From Bacteroidales bacterium (lineage in GTDB: Bacteria; Bacteroidota; Bacteroidia; Bacteroidales; Marinilabiliaceae): a DNA stretch of 64,000 nt. Position numbers and translations under genes: made by a program. Shown one piece after another: positions 10,453-20,702 of this stretch (its first letter is position 1; each line of letters opens with the position of its first letter). The stretch is from NCBI GenBank assembly GCA_022768325.1, contig JALEMI010000053.1:62001-126000 (forward strand), read 5' to 3'. The notes beneath the pieces are model-generated. The model was given only the letters and a program-made list of their open reading frames with translations, made no database searches and had not been told where the DNA came from.

Positions 10453-10619
10453 GACTATTGATGTTTTAAGAACATTTTACATATAGCCATAATTCAAAAT
10501 GCATGCCAAAACTCACAACCCCTGTGTCAACCATCCCGCTCACCCCCACACACAACCCCTTCCCCACACGTCACACCAGTCCATAGAGCCAGCAACCTCC
10601 CCACACGTCACACACCCCA

Positions 10620-10695
10620 CGCCTGGCCCGTAGGGCCATTCCTCACTAACCTGGTACACACGCACAGCGGGTGTGCCAGGCCGAAAGCGCAGCAG
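10620..10695 (+). repeat. Dispersed structured repeat, copy C (short form)
   Basis: cgcctggcccgtagggccattcctcactaacctggtacacacgcacagcgggtgtgccaggccgaaagcgcagc, near-identical to copy A. Confidence 0.75.
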
Positions 10696-10773
10696 ATGTG
10701 CCTTTCCCACCCCCAAAACATCCAAAAAACCTTAATTCTAACCCTCCACAAATCAACGTACCTCCCTAAGCCA

Positions 10774-10781
10774 TACCTTTG
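10774..10781 (+). promoter_or_regulatory. -7 element TACCTTTG upstream of the cytidylate kinase-like gene
   Basis: Matches TAnnTTTG; overlaps the TTG start of the ORF track, so ATG 10812 is the likelier start. Confidence 0.55.
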
Positions 10782-10811
10782 AACACCACAATACAACACA
10801 CACAACAACAA

Positions 10812-11393
10812 ATGATCATAACCATAGCCCGACAGTGCGGCGCAGGAGGCCTTATCGTTGGCCAAGCTCTCGCCAAACACTACAACATCCCCCTCTACAC
10901 ACGCCAAAACCTCCAACAAATGGCCCAACAAAACGGGACGCTCAACGCCACCGAGGATTTCCTCAACGAGTTCCCCGTCAACTCCCTCCTCTCCGCCATC
11001 TCCGTAAGCGAAGACACGGGCCATGTCACAAACCAGACACGCCAAGCCCTCACCAACCTCGTCGGCAACGCCGACTGCGTCCTCATCGGGCGATGCTCCA
11101 ACTTCATCTTCCGCAACCGCCAAGACCGCGTCTCCATCTTCTTGAAGGGCGACCCTCACGCCCGAATCCAATTCATGGCCACATACAAAGACATCCCCCT
11201 CGCCGATGCGCAAGAGTACGTCATGCAGACCGACGAGAGCCGACGCGCATACCACGCCTACTACACGGGCCAGACATGGGGCGATGCCGCCAACTACGAT
11301 CTCTGTGTCGACTCCAATAGGCTCGGCTTCGACCAGACAGCCCAACTCATCACCTCTTTCATCGACGCCCTCCACATCCCCACAAAAGACTAA
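10812..11393 (+). CDS. Cytidylate kinase-like family protein
   Basis: MIITIARQCGAGGLIVGQALAKHYNIPLYTRQNL...VLIGRCSNFIFRNRQDRVSIFLKGD; ATG start chosen within the 10779 ORF. Confidence 0.85.
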   Translation: MIITIARQCGAGGLIVGQALAKHYNIPLYTRQNLQQMAQQNGTLNATEDFLNEFPVNSLLSAISVSEDTGHVTNQTRQALTNLVGNADCVLIGRCSNFIFRNRQDRVSIFLKGDPHARIQFMATYKDIPLADAQEYVMQTDESRRAYHAYYTGQTWGDAANYDLCVDSNRLGFDQTAQLITSFIDALHIPTKD

Positions 11394-11412
11394 CCTACAA
11401 CACCTTACGCCA

Positions 11413-11805
11413 ATGCGACTTCTGAAGCAGTTCCTCATCATCATTGCTTTCTCCTTCGCCGGCGAAATCCTGCACGCCCTCCTCCCGCTGCCCGTTCCCG
11501 CCAGCATCTACGGCATCGTCTTGCTCTTCGTCGCCCTCGAACGCAAATGGGTCAAGGTTACCGACATCGACAAGTCTTGCGCTTTCCTCATCGAGATTAT
11601 GCCCATCATGTTCATACCCGCCGCCGTCGGGCTGCTTAAGTCCTGGGATGCCGTCAAGGACTCCATTGCGGAATACGCCGCCGTGACCGTCATCAGCACC
11701 CTCACCGTCATGTACGCCGCCGGGGCTGTCGCGCAAGCCATAATACGCCGCCACAAGACAAAGCAAGACAACAACACGGCTGAGCCGTCAACAGAAAACA
11801 AATGA
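11413..11805 (+). CDS. LrgA/CidA-family holin-like membrane protein
   Basis: MRLLKQFLIIIAFSFAGEILHALLPLPVPASIYGIVLLFVAL...; ATG inside longer ORF 11206-11805; followed by LrgB. Confidence 0.88.
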   Translation: MRLLKQFLIIIAFSFAGEILHALLPLPVPASIYGIVLLFVALERKWVKVTDIDKSCAFLIEIMPIMFIPAAVGLLKSWDAVKDSIAEYAAVTVISTLTVMYAAGAVAQAIIRRHKTKQDNNTAEPSTENK

Positions 11806-12494
11806 AAGATTTCATCCAAGACTCGGTCTTTTTCGGAGTTCTCATAACGCTCCTCTCCTATTTCCTCGGGGCCATGCTCAAACGGAGGTTCAAGAGCCCC
11901 CTGCTCAATCCCCTCCTCGTCTCCATTGTCTTAATCATCGGCTTCCTCCTCGCCACGGATGTCAGCTACGACAGCTACGCCGCCGGCTCGCAATACATCT
12001 CCTACCTCCTCACGCCCGCCACGGTCTGCCTCGCCCTGCCTCTTTACCAGCAGTGGCAACTCCTTAAGCAGAATTTCATCGCCGTCATGGCGGGCATCGT
12101 CGCCGGGGCGCTTACCAGTATGCTGACGGTCCTCGCCCTCGCGCTGCTCTTCCACTTCGACCATCAGGCCTACGTCACCTTCCTGCCCAAGTCCATCACC
12201 ACGGCCATCGGCATCGGCGTCTCCGAAGAGCTCGGGGGCTACGTGTCCGTCACGGTCGTTGTCATCGTCGTCACGGGTGTCCTCGGCAACATCATCGCCG
12301 AGCAAGCCCTGAAGCTCATGAGAATAACCGACCCTATCGCCAAAGGCATCGCCATCGGCTCAGCTTCCCACGCCGTCGGCACCGCCAAAGCCATGGAGCT
12401 CGGCCCCGTCGAGGGCGCCATGAGCAGCCTCTCCATCGTCGTCAGCGGAATCCTTACCGTCGTCGCCGCGTCTCTCTTTGCCAATTTCGTTTAG
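11802..12494 (+). CDS. LrgB-family membrane protein
   Basis: 230 aa; LLTPATVCLALPLYQQW, LPKSITTAIGIGVSEELGG, SHAVGTAKAMELGPVEGAMSSLSI. Confidence 0.92.
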   Translation: MKDFIQDSVFFGVLITLLSYFLGAMLKRRFKSPLLNPLLVSIVLIIGFLLATDVSYDSYAAGSQYISYLLTPATVCLALPLYQQWQLLKQNFIAVMAGIVAGALTSMLTVLALALLFHFDHQAYVTFLPKSITTAIGIGVSEELGGYVSVTVVVIVVTGVLGNIIAEQALKLMRITDPIAKGIAIGSASHAVGTAKAMELGPVEGAMSSLSIVVSGILTVVAASLFANFV

Positions 12495-12501
12495 GGGGGA
12501 T

Positions 12502-13443
12502 ATGAAGAAAACGCACCTGGCAGGCCACCTCTCCATCTTCGGCGCAAATTTCGTCTGGGGCGCCATGAGCCCCATCATCAAATACGTATTCTCAACGGGC
12601 TACATCTCCCCGCTCGTCCTCGTCAGCTTCCGCATGATTGGCGCGGCACTCCTCTTTTGGCTGCTCTCCCTGCTTACGGGCGGCGAGAAGGTCACGCCCC
12701 GCGACAAGATGCTCTTTTTCCTTGCCGGTATGTTCGGTGTCGTCCTCAATCAAGGGCTCTTCACCTTCGGTCTGCAACAGACGTCGCCCGTCGACGCGTC
12801 GGTCATCGCCACGAGCATCCCCATTTTCACCATGCTCATCGCCGCCTTCCACCTCCGCGAGCCCATGACGCTTAAGAAGGTCTCGGGCGTACTCCTTGGT
12901 GCCATTGGCGCGGTGTTTCTCATCCTCAGCGGCGCGGAGGGCGGCCTTGGCGGCAGCGTCGTGGGAGACATCCTGTGTTTCGCCGCCGAACTCTTTTTCT
13001 CTTGCTATCTCGTCTTCTTCAAAGGGCTCATCAGCCGCTATTCGCCTTTCACGGTCATGAAGTGGATGTTCACATGGTCCGCCGCCTCCGTCGTCCCATT
13101 CATTTTCGGGGATATTATGGCAGTCAATTTTTCCGCCCTGCCCGTGGGTGTCATCGCCGGTGTCGGGATGTCGGTCTTCTTCGCCACGTTCCTGTGCTAT
13201 CTGCTTACGTCAATTGGCCAGAAGACCCTACGCCCCACCGTCGTGAGTATGTATTTCTACCTCCAGCCCGTCACGGCAGCCATCCTCGCCACCATCATGG
13301 GCTCCGCCGGCTCTTTCGGGCTTGTCAAGATACTGTCCATTGTCATGATTTTCACGGGAGTAGGCCTCGTCATGGCAAGCAAGAGCCGAGCCGACATCGA
13401 GGGCGAACAAAAAACGACTGCTCTTGCTCAAAAAAATACCTAA
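12502..13443 (+). CDS. EamA/DMT-superfamily transporter
   Basis: MKKTHLAGHLSIFGANFVWGAMSPIIKYVF; ~10 TM helices in two EamA repeats; gggggga ribosome site before ATG 12502. Confidence 0.9.
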   Translation: MKKTHLAGHLSIFGANFVWGAMSPIIKYVFSTGYISPLVLVSFRMIGAALLFWLLSLLTGGEKVTPRDKMLFFLAGMFGVVLNQGLFTFGLQQTSPVDASVIATSIPIFTMLIAAFHLREPMTLKKVSGVLLGAIGAVFLILSGAEGGLGGSVVGDILCFAAELFFSCYLVFFKGLISRYSPFTVMKWMFTWSAASVVPFIFGDIMAVNFSALPVGVIAGVGMSVFFATFLCYLLTSIGQKTLRPTVVSMYFYLQPVTAAILATIMGSAGSFGLVKILSIVMIFTGVGLVMASKSRADIEGEQKTTALAQKNT

Positions 13444-13497
13444 ATTCGCGAATTAATGTAGATTCTTACTACCCAACAACATACCTAATATACGCAA

Positions 13498-16125
13498 ATG
13501 GAGATTTCAGCAAAGTACAGCCCCAATGAGATTGAGGCCCGCTGGTACCAATACTGGCTCGACAACGGCCTTTTCAAGTCGAAACCGGACGGACGCAAGC
13601 CTTTCACCGTGGTAATCCCGCCCCCCAATGTCACTGGAGTTCTCCACATGGGCCACATGCTGAACAACACCATACAAGACATTCTCGTCCGACGCGCGCG
13701 CATGACGGGCTTCAACGCCCTCTGGGTCCCAGGTACCGACCATGCCTCAATAGCCACAGAAGCCAAGGTCGTCAACAAACTCGCACAACAAGGCATCAAG
13801 AAGTCCGACCTCACACGCGACGAGTTCCTCAAACACGTATGGGATTGGACCAACGAGCACGGCGGCATAATCCTTAAGCAGCTCCGCAAGCTCGGCGCTT
13901 CTTGCGATTGGGACCGCACAGCCTTCACCATGGACGAGGTCCGCTCACAAAGCGTCATAAAGGTCTTCTGCGACCTCTACAATAAGGGCCTCATCTACCG
14001 CGGCGTCCGTATGGTCAACTGGGACCCCAAAGCCCTCACCGCTCTCTCCGACGAGGAGGTCATCTACAAGGAGCACCAGGGCAAGCTCTACTACCTCCGC
14101 TATCGTGTCGAGGGAGAGGATGGCAAGTACGCCGTCGTGGCCACAACGCGCCCCGAGACCATCATGGGCGACACCGCCATGTGCATCAACCCCAACGACC
14201 CTAAGAACCAATGGCTTAAGGGCAAAAAGGTCATCGTCCCACTCGTCAACCGCGTCATCCCAGTCATTGAGGACGAATACGTCGACATCGAGTTCGGAAC
14301 AGGTTGCCTCAAGGTCACTCCCGCACACGATGTCAACGACTATATGCTCGGCGAGAAGTATAACCTCGCCTCAATCGACATCTTCAACGACAACGGCACA
14401 ATAAGCGACGCCGCAGGCCTCTACGTTGGCATGGACCGCTTCGACGTCCGCAAGCAGATTGAGGACGACCTCAAAGCCGCCGACCTCCTCGAAAAGGTTG
14501 AGGACTATGTCAATAAGGTCGGCTTCTCCGAGAGGACCAATGTCCCCATCGAGCCAAAGCTCTCCATGCAATGGTTCCTCAAGATGGAGCACCTCGCCAA
14601 GCCGGCCCTCGAAGCCGTCATGAACGACGACATCAAGTTCTACCCCGCAAAATACAAGAATACCTACCGCCACTGGATGGAGAACATCAAGGACTGGTGC
14701 ATCAGCCGCCAGCTCTGGTGGGGACACCGCATTCCCGCCTACTACCTCCCCAAAGGCGGCTTCGTCGTGGCCGAGACAGCCGAAGAGGCCCTCACTCTCG
14801 CCCGCGCCAAGGCCGACTACCCCATCGAGGCCAGCGACCTCAGGCAAGACGGCGACAGCCTCGACACCTGGTTCTCATCGTGGCTTTGGCCCATCTCCCT
14901 CTTCGACGGCATCAACAACCCGGGCAATGAGGAGATAAACTACTACTACCCAACGTCCGACCTCGTCACGGCCCCAGACATCATCTTCTTCTGGGTCGCC
15001 CGCATGATCATGGCTGGCTATGAGTACCAAGGCCAGCTTCCTTTCCGCAATGTCTATTTCACGGGCATTGTGCGCGACAAGCTCGGCCGCAAGATGAGCA
15101 AGCAGCTCGGCAACTCCCCCGACCCCCTCGAACTCATCGAGAAGTACGGTGCCGACGGTGTCCGCATGGGCATGATGCTCTCCGCGCCCGCCGGCAACGA
15201 CATCCTCTTCGACGATGCCCTCTGCGAGCAAGGCCGTAACTTCAACAACAAGATTTGGAACGCGTTCCGCCTCGTCAAGGGATGGCAAGTCTCCGACGAC
15301 GCTCAGCCCCTCCAAGCACAACAAGCCATCGAGTGGTTCGACGCCATCCTCCGCCGCACTCAGGTCGAGGTGGCAGACCTCTTCTCGAAATACCGCCTCA
15401 GCGAGGCCCTCATGGCCGTCTACAAGCTCTTCTGGGACGAGTTCTCCGCCTGGTATCTTGAGATGATTAAGCCCGAATATGGCAAGCCCATCGACCGCAA
15501 GACGCTCGACGCGACGCTCTCCTTCTTCGAGCAGCTGCTCCTGCTTCTCCACCCCTTCATGCCTTTCATCACCGAGGAGCTGTGGCAAAACATCTTCGAC
15601 CGCAAGGATGGCGAGAGCATCATGATGGCTCAAATCCCAACAGCCGAGGTCAAGCCCGCCGACAATGAGATTATCGACCGCTTCGAACACCTTAAGGCCG
15701 TCATCTCTTCCGTCCGCATGGTTCGCAATCAGAAGAACCTCCCGCCAAAGAAGGAGCTCGACCTCGTAGTCCTCGGTGCCAACCCCATCGAGCAGCTCGA
15801 AGGTCTCGCCAAGTGGCTCGGCTTCATCACGAGCATCAGCGTCGCCGAGGCTAAACCCGCAAGCGCAGTCTCTTTCATGGTCGGCACCACCGAGTACGCC
15901 GTACCCATCGGGGACCTCATCGACAAGGATGCCGAGATTGCCAAAGAAGAGGCCGCCCTCAAGCACCTCCAAGGCTTCCTCGCCGGCGTCCGCAAGAAGC
16001 TCTCCAACGAGAAGTTCGTGGCCAACGCACCGCAACAAGTCATCGAGACCGAGCGCAAGAAGGAGTCCGACGCACTCCAAAAAATCGCAGCCCTCGAAGA
16101 GAGCCTCGCCAACCTTCGTAAATAG
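13498..16125 (+). CDS. valS: Valyl-tRNA synthetase
   Basis: 875 aa; [21 protein letters not shown] (HIGH), [27 protein letters not shown] (KMSKS), C-terminal coiled coil. Confidence 0.98.
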   Translation: MEISAKYSPNEIEARWYQYWLDNGLFKSKPDGRKPFTVVIPPPNVTGVLHMGHMLNNTIQDILVRRARMTGFNALWVPGTDHASIATEAKVVNKLAQQGIKKSDLTRDEFLKHVWDWTNEHGGIILKQLRKLGASCDWDRTAFTMDEVRSQSVIKVFCDLYNKGLIYRGVRMVNWDPKALTALSDEEVIYKEHQGKLYYLRYRVEGEDGKYAVVATTRPETIMGDTAMCINPNDPKNQWLKGKKVIVPLVNRVIPVIEDEYVDIEFGTGCLKVTPAHDVNDYMLGEKYNLASIDIFNDNGTISDAAGLYVGMDRFDVRKQIEDDLKAADLLEKVEDYVNKVGFSERTNVPIEPKLSMQWFLKMEHLAKPALEAVMNDDIKFYPAKYKNTYRHWMENIKDWCISRQLWWGHRIPAYYLPKGGFVVAETAEEALTLARAKADYPIEASDLRQDGDSLDTWFSSWLWPISLFDGINNPGNEEINYYYPTSDLVTAPDIIFFWVARMIMAGYEYQGQLPFRNVYFTGIVRDKLGRKMSKQLGNSPDPLELIEKYGADGVRMGMMLSAPAGNDILFDDALCEQGRNFNNKIWNAFRLVKGWQVSDDAQPLQAQQAIEWFDAILRRTQVEVADLFSKYRLSEALMAVYKLFWDEFSAWYLEMIKPEYGKPIDRKTLDATLSFFEQLLLLLHPFMPFITEELWQNIFDRKDGESIMMAQIPTAEVKPADNEIIDRFEHLKAVISSVRMVRNQKNLPPKKELDLVVLGANPIEQLEGLAKWLGFITSISVAEAKPASAVSFMVGTTEYAVPIGDLIDKDAEIAKEEAALKHLQGFLAGVRKKLSNEKFVANAPQQVIETERKKESDALQKIAALEESLANLRK

Positions 16126-16137
16126 CGATACCCAACG

Positions 16138-17340
16138 ATGAACAAAACACCCATTACGCTCCTTTGTGGCTACCTCGGCGCAGGAAAAACCACACTCTTG
16201 AACCAAGTCCTCAACAATCAGAAGGGCTACAAAGTGGCCGTGATTGTCAACGACATTGGCGAGGTAAACATCGACGAGACGCTTATCGCGAAAGGCGCCA
16301 ACATCACCGACACGTCAAGCATCGTACCCCTCACCAACGGTTGCATCTGCTGCACCCTTAAGACGCAGCTTGCGCAAGACATTGAGAAGCTCATCGCGTC
16401 GGGCAAGTACGACTACATTCTCATCGAGGCCTCGGGCGTTTGCGAACCTATGCCAATAGCCCAAGAGCTTGAGACAATCCAAAACGGAAAGCTCGACAAC
16501 GTTGTCGGCGTAGTCGATGCCAAACGCCTCGTCGATGAGTTCGCAAGCGGCGACGCCCTCCTCAAAGAGAAAGATGAGGAGGACATCGAGAGCCTCCTCG
16601 TCCAGCAAATCGAGTTCTGCTCTACGCTCGTTATCAATAAGAAAGACCTCGTCTCCGAGGAGGAGTTCAAGAAGGTCCGAGCCGTCATCAACGCCATTCA
16701 CCCCAACGTCAAGACCATCGAGACCGACCATGGCAAGGTCGACGTGGCCGATATGCTCTCCACGAGCAGCTTCGATTTCGCCACGGTCTATTCAAGCGCC
16801 GGATGGTGCAAGGCTCTCGAAGAGGACGACGACCATGACGACGACGATGATGATGACCACGAGCATCACCATCACGAGCATGAGCACGACCACGGTCATG
16901 AGCATGGCCACGGTCACGAACATGGTCACGACCACCATCATCACGAGCATCGCCACGAGGGCGAGGAGGAGGATGAGTACGGCATCGGGACCATGATTTA
17001 CCACCGCCGTAAGCCGTTCGACCGCAATAAACTCGATTTCTTCGTGCGCAAGTGGCCTCGCAACATCATCCGTTGCAAGGGCATAATATGGTTTGAGGAC
17101 GACCGCGACATGGCTCTCCTCCTCAAGACCTCCGGCCAGCAAATTCAGCTCCAGGTTACGGGCAAATGGATTGCCTCAGCCCCGAAACATGAGATGGAGC
17201 AACTCCTCGCCGAGAATCCCAATATCGAAGCCGATTGGGACGACCTCTATGGCGACCGCATGATTAAGCTCTGCATCATTGGCCAAAACCTCGATAAGAA
17301 GAAGATTGCCGACGACCTCGACGCCTGCCTCGGCATCTAA
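16138..17340 (+). CDS. CobW/P47K-family GTP-binding metallochaperone with His/Asp-rich region
   Basis: 400 aa; GYLGAGKTTLLNQVLNNQ, TNGCICCTLK; EEDDDHDDDDDDDHEHHHHEHEHDHGHEHGHGHEHGHDHHHHEHRHEGEEEDE; C-terminal CobW_C. Confidence 0.94.
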   Translation: MNKTPITLLCGYLGAGKTTLLNQVLNNQKGYKVAVIVNDIGEVNIDETLIAKGANITDTSSIVPLTNGCICCTLKTQLAQDIEKLIASGKYDYILIEASGVCEPMPIAQELETIQNGKLDNVVGVVDAKRLVDEFASGDALLKEKDEEDIESLLVQQIEFCSTLVINKKDLVSEEEFKKVRAVINAIHPNVKTIETDHGKVDVADMLSTSSFDFATVYSSAGWCKALEEDDDHDDDDDDDHEHHHHEHEHDHGHEHGHGHEHGHDHHHHEHRHEGEEEDEYGIGTMIYHRRKPFDRNKLDFFVRKWPRNIIRCKGIIWFEDDRDMALLLKTSGQQIQLQVTGKWIASAPKHEMEQLLAENPNIEADWDDLYGDRMIKLCIIGQNLDKKKIADDLDACLGI

Positions 17341-17436
17341 ACAGCTTACACAGTAAAAATGAGGGCGACTCGGCAGACATAATCCGTCGAGCCGCCCCTT
17401 TTGCGTAATTTAGCCAACGATTTCCCAACACACAAG

Positions 17437-18750
17437 ATGAGACAGTACATAAGAACAGCGTCCGACCTTCTCACATCCGACCAGATACCCGACTACGACG
17501 CCCTGCTCAGCCAAAGGCCCGCGGGGCGTAAGCTCCGGGTGCTGTCTCTCTTCTCGGGCTGCGGCGGAATGGACCTCGGTCTCGAAGGCGGCTTCATCGC
17601 CCCGCGTAAGTCTTTCCCCGAAGGCTCAAAATCCATATCACGACTCCTCAACGACGATTGGGTCCTCCTCCGCCCCACAAGGCTTGAGACCGTCTTTGCC
17701 AACGACATTCTCCCCGAGGCGGCAACGGCTTGGAAGGCCTACATGAGCCGCTTCGGACGCGGCGGCGATACCTACACGTCCGAGAGCGTTGTCAACCTCG
17801 TCAAACGCCATGTCGCGGGCGAGAGCGTCTTCCCGGCGGACATCGACATCGTCACTGGCGGTTTCCCGTGCCAAGACTTTAGCCTGGCGGGAAAACGCAT
17901 GGGATTCAATTCGGGCAAGAGCCACGACGGCAAACGCCGTACGGACGACGAGCCGAGCGAGGAGACGCGCGGTAAGCTCTATTTCTGGATGAAACAGGTA
18001 ATCGACGCCACCCGCCCCAAGGTCTTCATTGCAGAGAACGTCAAGGGACTCGTCAGCCTCGGCGACGCCAAGGATGTCATACAGCGCGACTTCGCCAGTG
18101 CCGATGGCGGCGGTTATGTCGTCCTGACGCCGCGCGTCCTTCATGCCGCCGACTACGGTGTGCCAGAGAATCGCGAGAGGGTCATCTTCATAGGGCTGCG
18201 CCGAAACGCCCTGCGTCCCGAGGTCTTAGAGGCCATAGAGAACGGCTCAGCCGACCCCTCTTTCGACCCCTACCCCACCCCGACACACGCATTCACCGTC
18301 TCCGATAGTTCCCTCCTGCCGCCCGTCACGACCGACGACATTCTCCACGCCCTCCGTGAACCAGGCGAGAGCCAAGACCCTGCGCAAAACGTCTTCTCGC
18401 GAGCCAAGTATCTCGCCAAGGGGCAAGGGCAGACAGAGATTCGCAAAGACGGAATAGGCCCCACCATCCGCTCCGAACATCATGGGAATATCGAGTTCCG
18501 CCGCCTCTCTGCCGCACACGGCGGAAAACACGCCGACGAACTCGCCGCCGGTCTGCCCGAGCGTCGACTGACGCCTCGCGAATGCGCCCTTATTCAGACT
18601 TTCCCGCCCGACTATCCTTTCATCATTCCCGAGCAACGCCTCAGCGCTTCGGGGGCTTATAAGGTCATCGGCAATGCCGTCCCGCCCGTCCTCGCCTTCA
18701 AGATTGCCGAGCGCATCGAGGCTTTCATCCTTACGGCTTTCAAAGAGTAA
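17437..18750 (+). CDS. DNA (cytosine-5) methyltransferase
   Basis: VLSLFSGCGGMDLGLEGGF, GGFPCQDFSLAGKRMGF, FIAENVKGLVSL, RLTPRECALIQTFPPDY, YKVIGNAVPP; ATG 17437 preferred over the TTG at 17401. Confidence 0.95.
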   Translation: MRQYIRTASDLLTSDQIPDYDALLSQRPAGRKLRVLSLFSGCGGMDLGLEGGFIAPRKSFPEGSKSISRLLNDDWVLLRPTRLETVFANDILPEAATAWKAYMSRFGRGGDTYTSESVVNLVKRHVAGESVFPADIDIVTGGFPCQDFSLAGKRMGFNSGKSHDGKRRTDDEPSEETRGKLYFWMKQVIDATRPKVFIAENVKGLVSLGDAKDVIQRDFASADGGGYVVLTPRVLHAADYGVPENRERVIFIGLRRNALRPEVLEAIENGSADPSFDPYPTPTHAFTVSDSSLLPPVTTDDILHALREPGESQDPAQNVFSRAKYLAKGQGQTEIRKDGIGPTIRSEHHGNIEFRRLSAAHGGKHADELAAGLPERRLTPRECALIQTFPPDYPFIIPEQRLSASGAYKVIGNAVPPVLAFKIAERIEAFILTAFKE

Positions 18751-18819
18751 CAAAAAGAGAAACGCCCCCTCCCGAGGAGCGTCCCCCCCCCACACACCAG
18801 GCCGCCGCCGGAAAATCCG

Positions 18820-19554
18820 TTAATCGCTCTTCAACAACCTCTCCAACCGCCTTGCCATAGGCACGAAGAGCCAATAGCTCACCAGACCCGCCACTAAGGA
18901 CGTAGCCAAAACCGTCGCCATCTCTATCGCCACGTCTATCATATTGTGGCTGAGCCTGATGCCGACCCACTTAGCCCCCTGCGCCACGAGAGAGCGCAAT
19001 GCCACCCTAAAGACGCGAGAACCATAACTTAGCCCCATCCGGACGCCCTTCCCCACAGCCCGCTTGGCATAGCCAAAGAGTTTCTCGGTATTGGTCACCC
19101 CCTCCATTTTCGACGACACCACCGACAGGCTCATGTAGTCAAAATCCGAATCGACACGCCCATACAGAATCTTCAACTCTTGGGCCAACAGGAACACTTG
19201 ACGCTGGAAAAACACAATATCCACAACCATCAACGGCCAGATGACCCAGTTTTGCGGCAGTGTACACAAGAAGGTCATCAAAGCCGACAGCCCCGCACGC
19301 AGCCTTATCCGCCTCGTCACGAAACGGGCGAATACCTCCTTATCGGCCACGCTCTGAAAACCTTCCTTTAGCCCTCGCTCAAACTCCTCATCGGTCAGAC
19401 GTAACTGCCTGGCGATGCGTTGTTTACCTATTGAGCGCGTCTCGCCATAGTACGTACGCATCCACCTGATATGCAACGCCAGCATCATCAAATGGTCATA
19501 GACACGGAGGCCCCAGTTTACAAGCTGCCTAAATTTCTCCTCAATTTTTAACAT
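18820..19554 (-). CDS. Conserved hypothetical membrane protein (possibly EcsC/DUF697-like)
   Basis: MLKIEEKFRQLVNWGLRVYDHLMML...; hydrophobic segments; ATG at 19554, since upstream extension crosses a terminator. Confidence 0.65.
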   Translation of the reverse strand: MLKIEEKFRQLVNWGLRVYDHLMMLALHIRWMRTYYGETRSIGKQRIARQLRLTDEEFERGLKEGFQSVADKEVFARFVTRRIRLRAGLSALMTFLCTLPQNWVIWPLMVVDIVFFQRQVFLLAQELKILYGRVDSDFDYMSLSVVSSKMEGVTNTEKLFGYAKRAVGKGVRMGLSYGSRVFRVALRSLVAQGAKWVGIRLSHNMIDVAIEMATVLATSLVAGLVSYWLFVPMARRLERLLKSD

Positions 19555-19579
19555 TACGAGACAAATATATAAAATAGGC

Positions 19580-19618
19580 AAAAACGCCAATTCCGCTCTG
19601 CGCAGAATTGGCGTTTTT
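19580..19618. terminator. Rho-independent terminator downstream of the GH26 gene
   Basis: aaaaacgccaattc-cgctctgcgca-gaattggcgttttt. Confidence 0.85.
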
Positions 19619-19643
19619 ATTGGCTTTGAAGTAATGCGGAACT

Positions 19644-20681
19644 CTACCTCACGTCGCCTCGCCAAAGGACAACGTCCGTAGTGTCGGCACTTGCCCACCA
19701 CGACGCGTCGGCCCACTCGTGCCCCACAAGCGTCTTAGTGTTATACTGATACCACGGCATGAACCATGCCCAGCGGGCGCCAGCCTCCCATTGCGCGGCA
19801 ATCGTGGCCACGTCTCCACATTCGCTGAGTACCAACGTCTTGCTCGGGAACGCCTTGCGAATGGCCTCGTACTCCGTGAAGCACTGCTCCGCCGTCTTAT
19901 GGTATGAGTCGCGCCCAATCAGGTCTACATATTCGTCGCCAGGATACCAAGCTATGTCCGAAGCCAGGGAGTCGCCGTGGAGACCCGTCTCGGTGGTCCA
20001 TACCCAAACGAGGTTGTTAAGCCCCTCGGCGCGGAAATAGTCGTGCATATACCGCCAGAGGGCGACGTAGGCCTCCGCCCCGCTGTTGCCCCACCAGAAC
20101 CACGGCTCGCCACCAATGACGGTATTGCCAGCCGCCTCATGCAGAGGTCGCCATATTACGGGGATTCCCGCATCGCGGAACTGCCCAAGACGTGCGGCAA
20201 CAAGAGCCATGTCGTGGCGCATGACGCCATTCTCCCACGTCCCCTCTTTCAACATATTGGCGACGCGAAACTCCGTATCGGGGCGGAATGTGATGGACGT
20301 GGAGTCGGCAGCCTTCGGCACAAACCAGTGCCAACATATCGAGACGAGGCCGCCCTCGTCGCTCCATTTCTTGGCCATCTCGAAATCGTCGTAGGGCCTA
20401 TAGGCGCCCGCCGTCGTGTCGTCGTCGGTGCGGATGTCGATGTAGTCCAAGCCGATTATGGCGGGCCGCTTGCCGAGGGTGTCGAAGACGAGGTCTGCCT
20501 CGGCGGTGTTCCATGCCACGTTGGCCATGGTCGACGAGAGGGTCCGCTTCCCATATATGCTGTCTACGTAGGCCAGGAGGCGGGCTGCCTCTGCCGAGTG
20601 CGTCGGCTGGATGTCGGGGGCTTTCCTCGCGCAGGCGCAGAGGGCAATCGCCGCCACCGACAAGATGCATAATTTCTTCAT
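19644..20681 (-). CDS. Glycoside hydrolase family 26 (mannanase-like) lipoprotein
   Basis: 345 aa; lipobox ALCACARK; SICWHWFVPKAAD, IPVIWRPLHEAAGNTVIGGEPWFWWG, NLVWVWTTETG, WYPGDEYVDLIGRDSY, LSECGDV. Confidence 0.92.
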   Translation of the reverse strand: MKKLCILSVAAIALCACARKAPDIQPTHSAEAARLLAYVDSIYGKRTLSSTMANVAWNTAEADLVFDTLGKRPAIIGLDYIDIRTDDDTTAGAYRPYDDFEMAKKWSDEGGLVSICWHWFVPKAADSTSITFRPDTEFRVANMLKEGTWENGVMRHDMALVAARLGQFRDAGIPVIWRPLHEAAGNTVIGGEPWFWWGNSGAEAYVALWRYMHDYFRAEGLNNLVWVWTTETGLHGDSLASDIAWYPGDEYVDLIGRDSYHKTAEQCFTEYEAIRKAFPSKTLVLSECGDVATIAAQWEAGARWAWFMPWYQYNTKTLVGHEWADASWWASADTTDVVLWRGDVR

Positions 20682-20702
20682 AATATTTTCATTTTAAATG
20701 AT

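Noticed and set aside
14875-16206. 443-aa minus-strand ORF antisense to valS
   Set aside because: Mirror of high-GC3 coding sequence; valS on the plus strand is unambiguous. The same applies to 21535-22920 (over fabD), 38496-39842 (over porT/M16) and 33211-34239 (over Z1).
16826-16981. Tandem gay/cay/gag repeats as a possible CRISPR-like or satellite array
   Set aside because: It is in frame and encodes the His/Asp-rich linker of the CobW protein; no repeat-spacer regularity.
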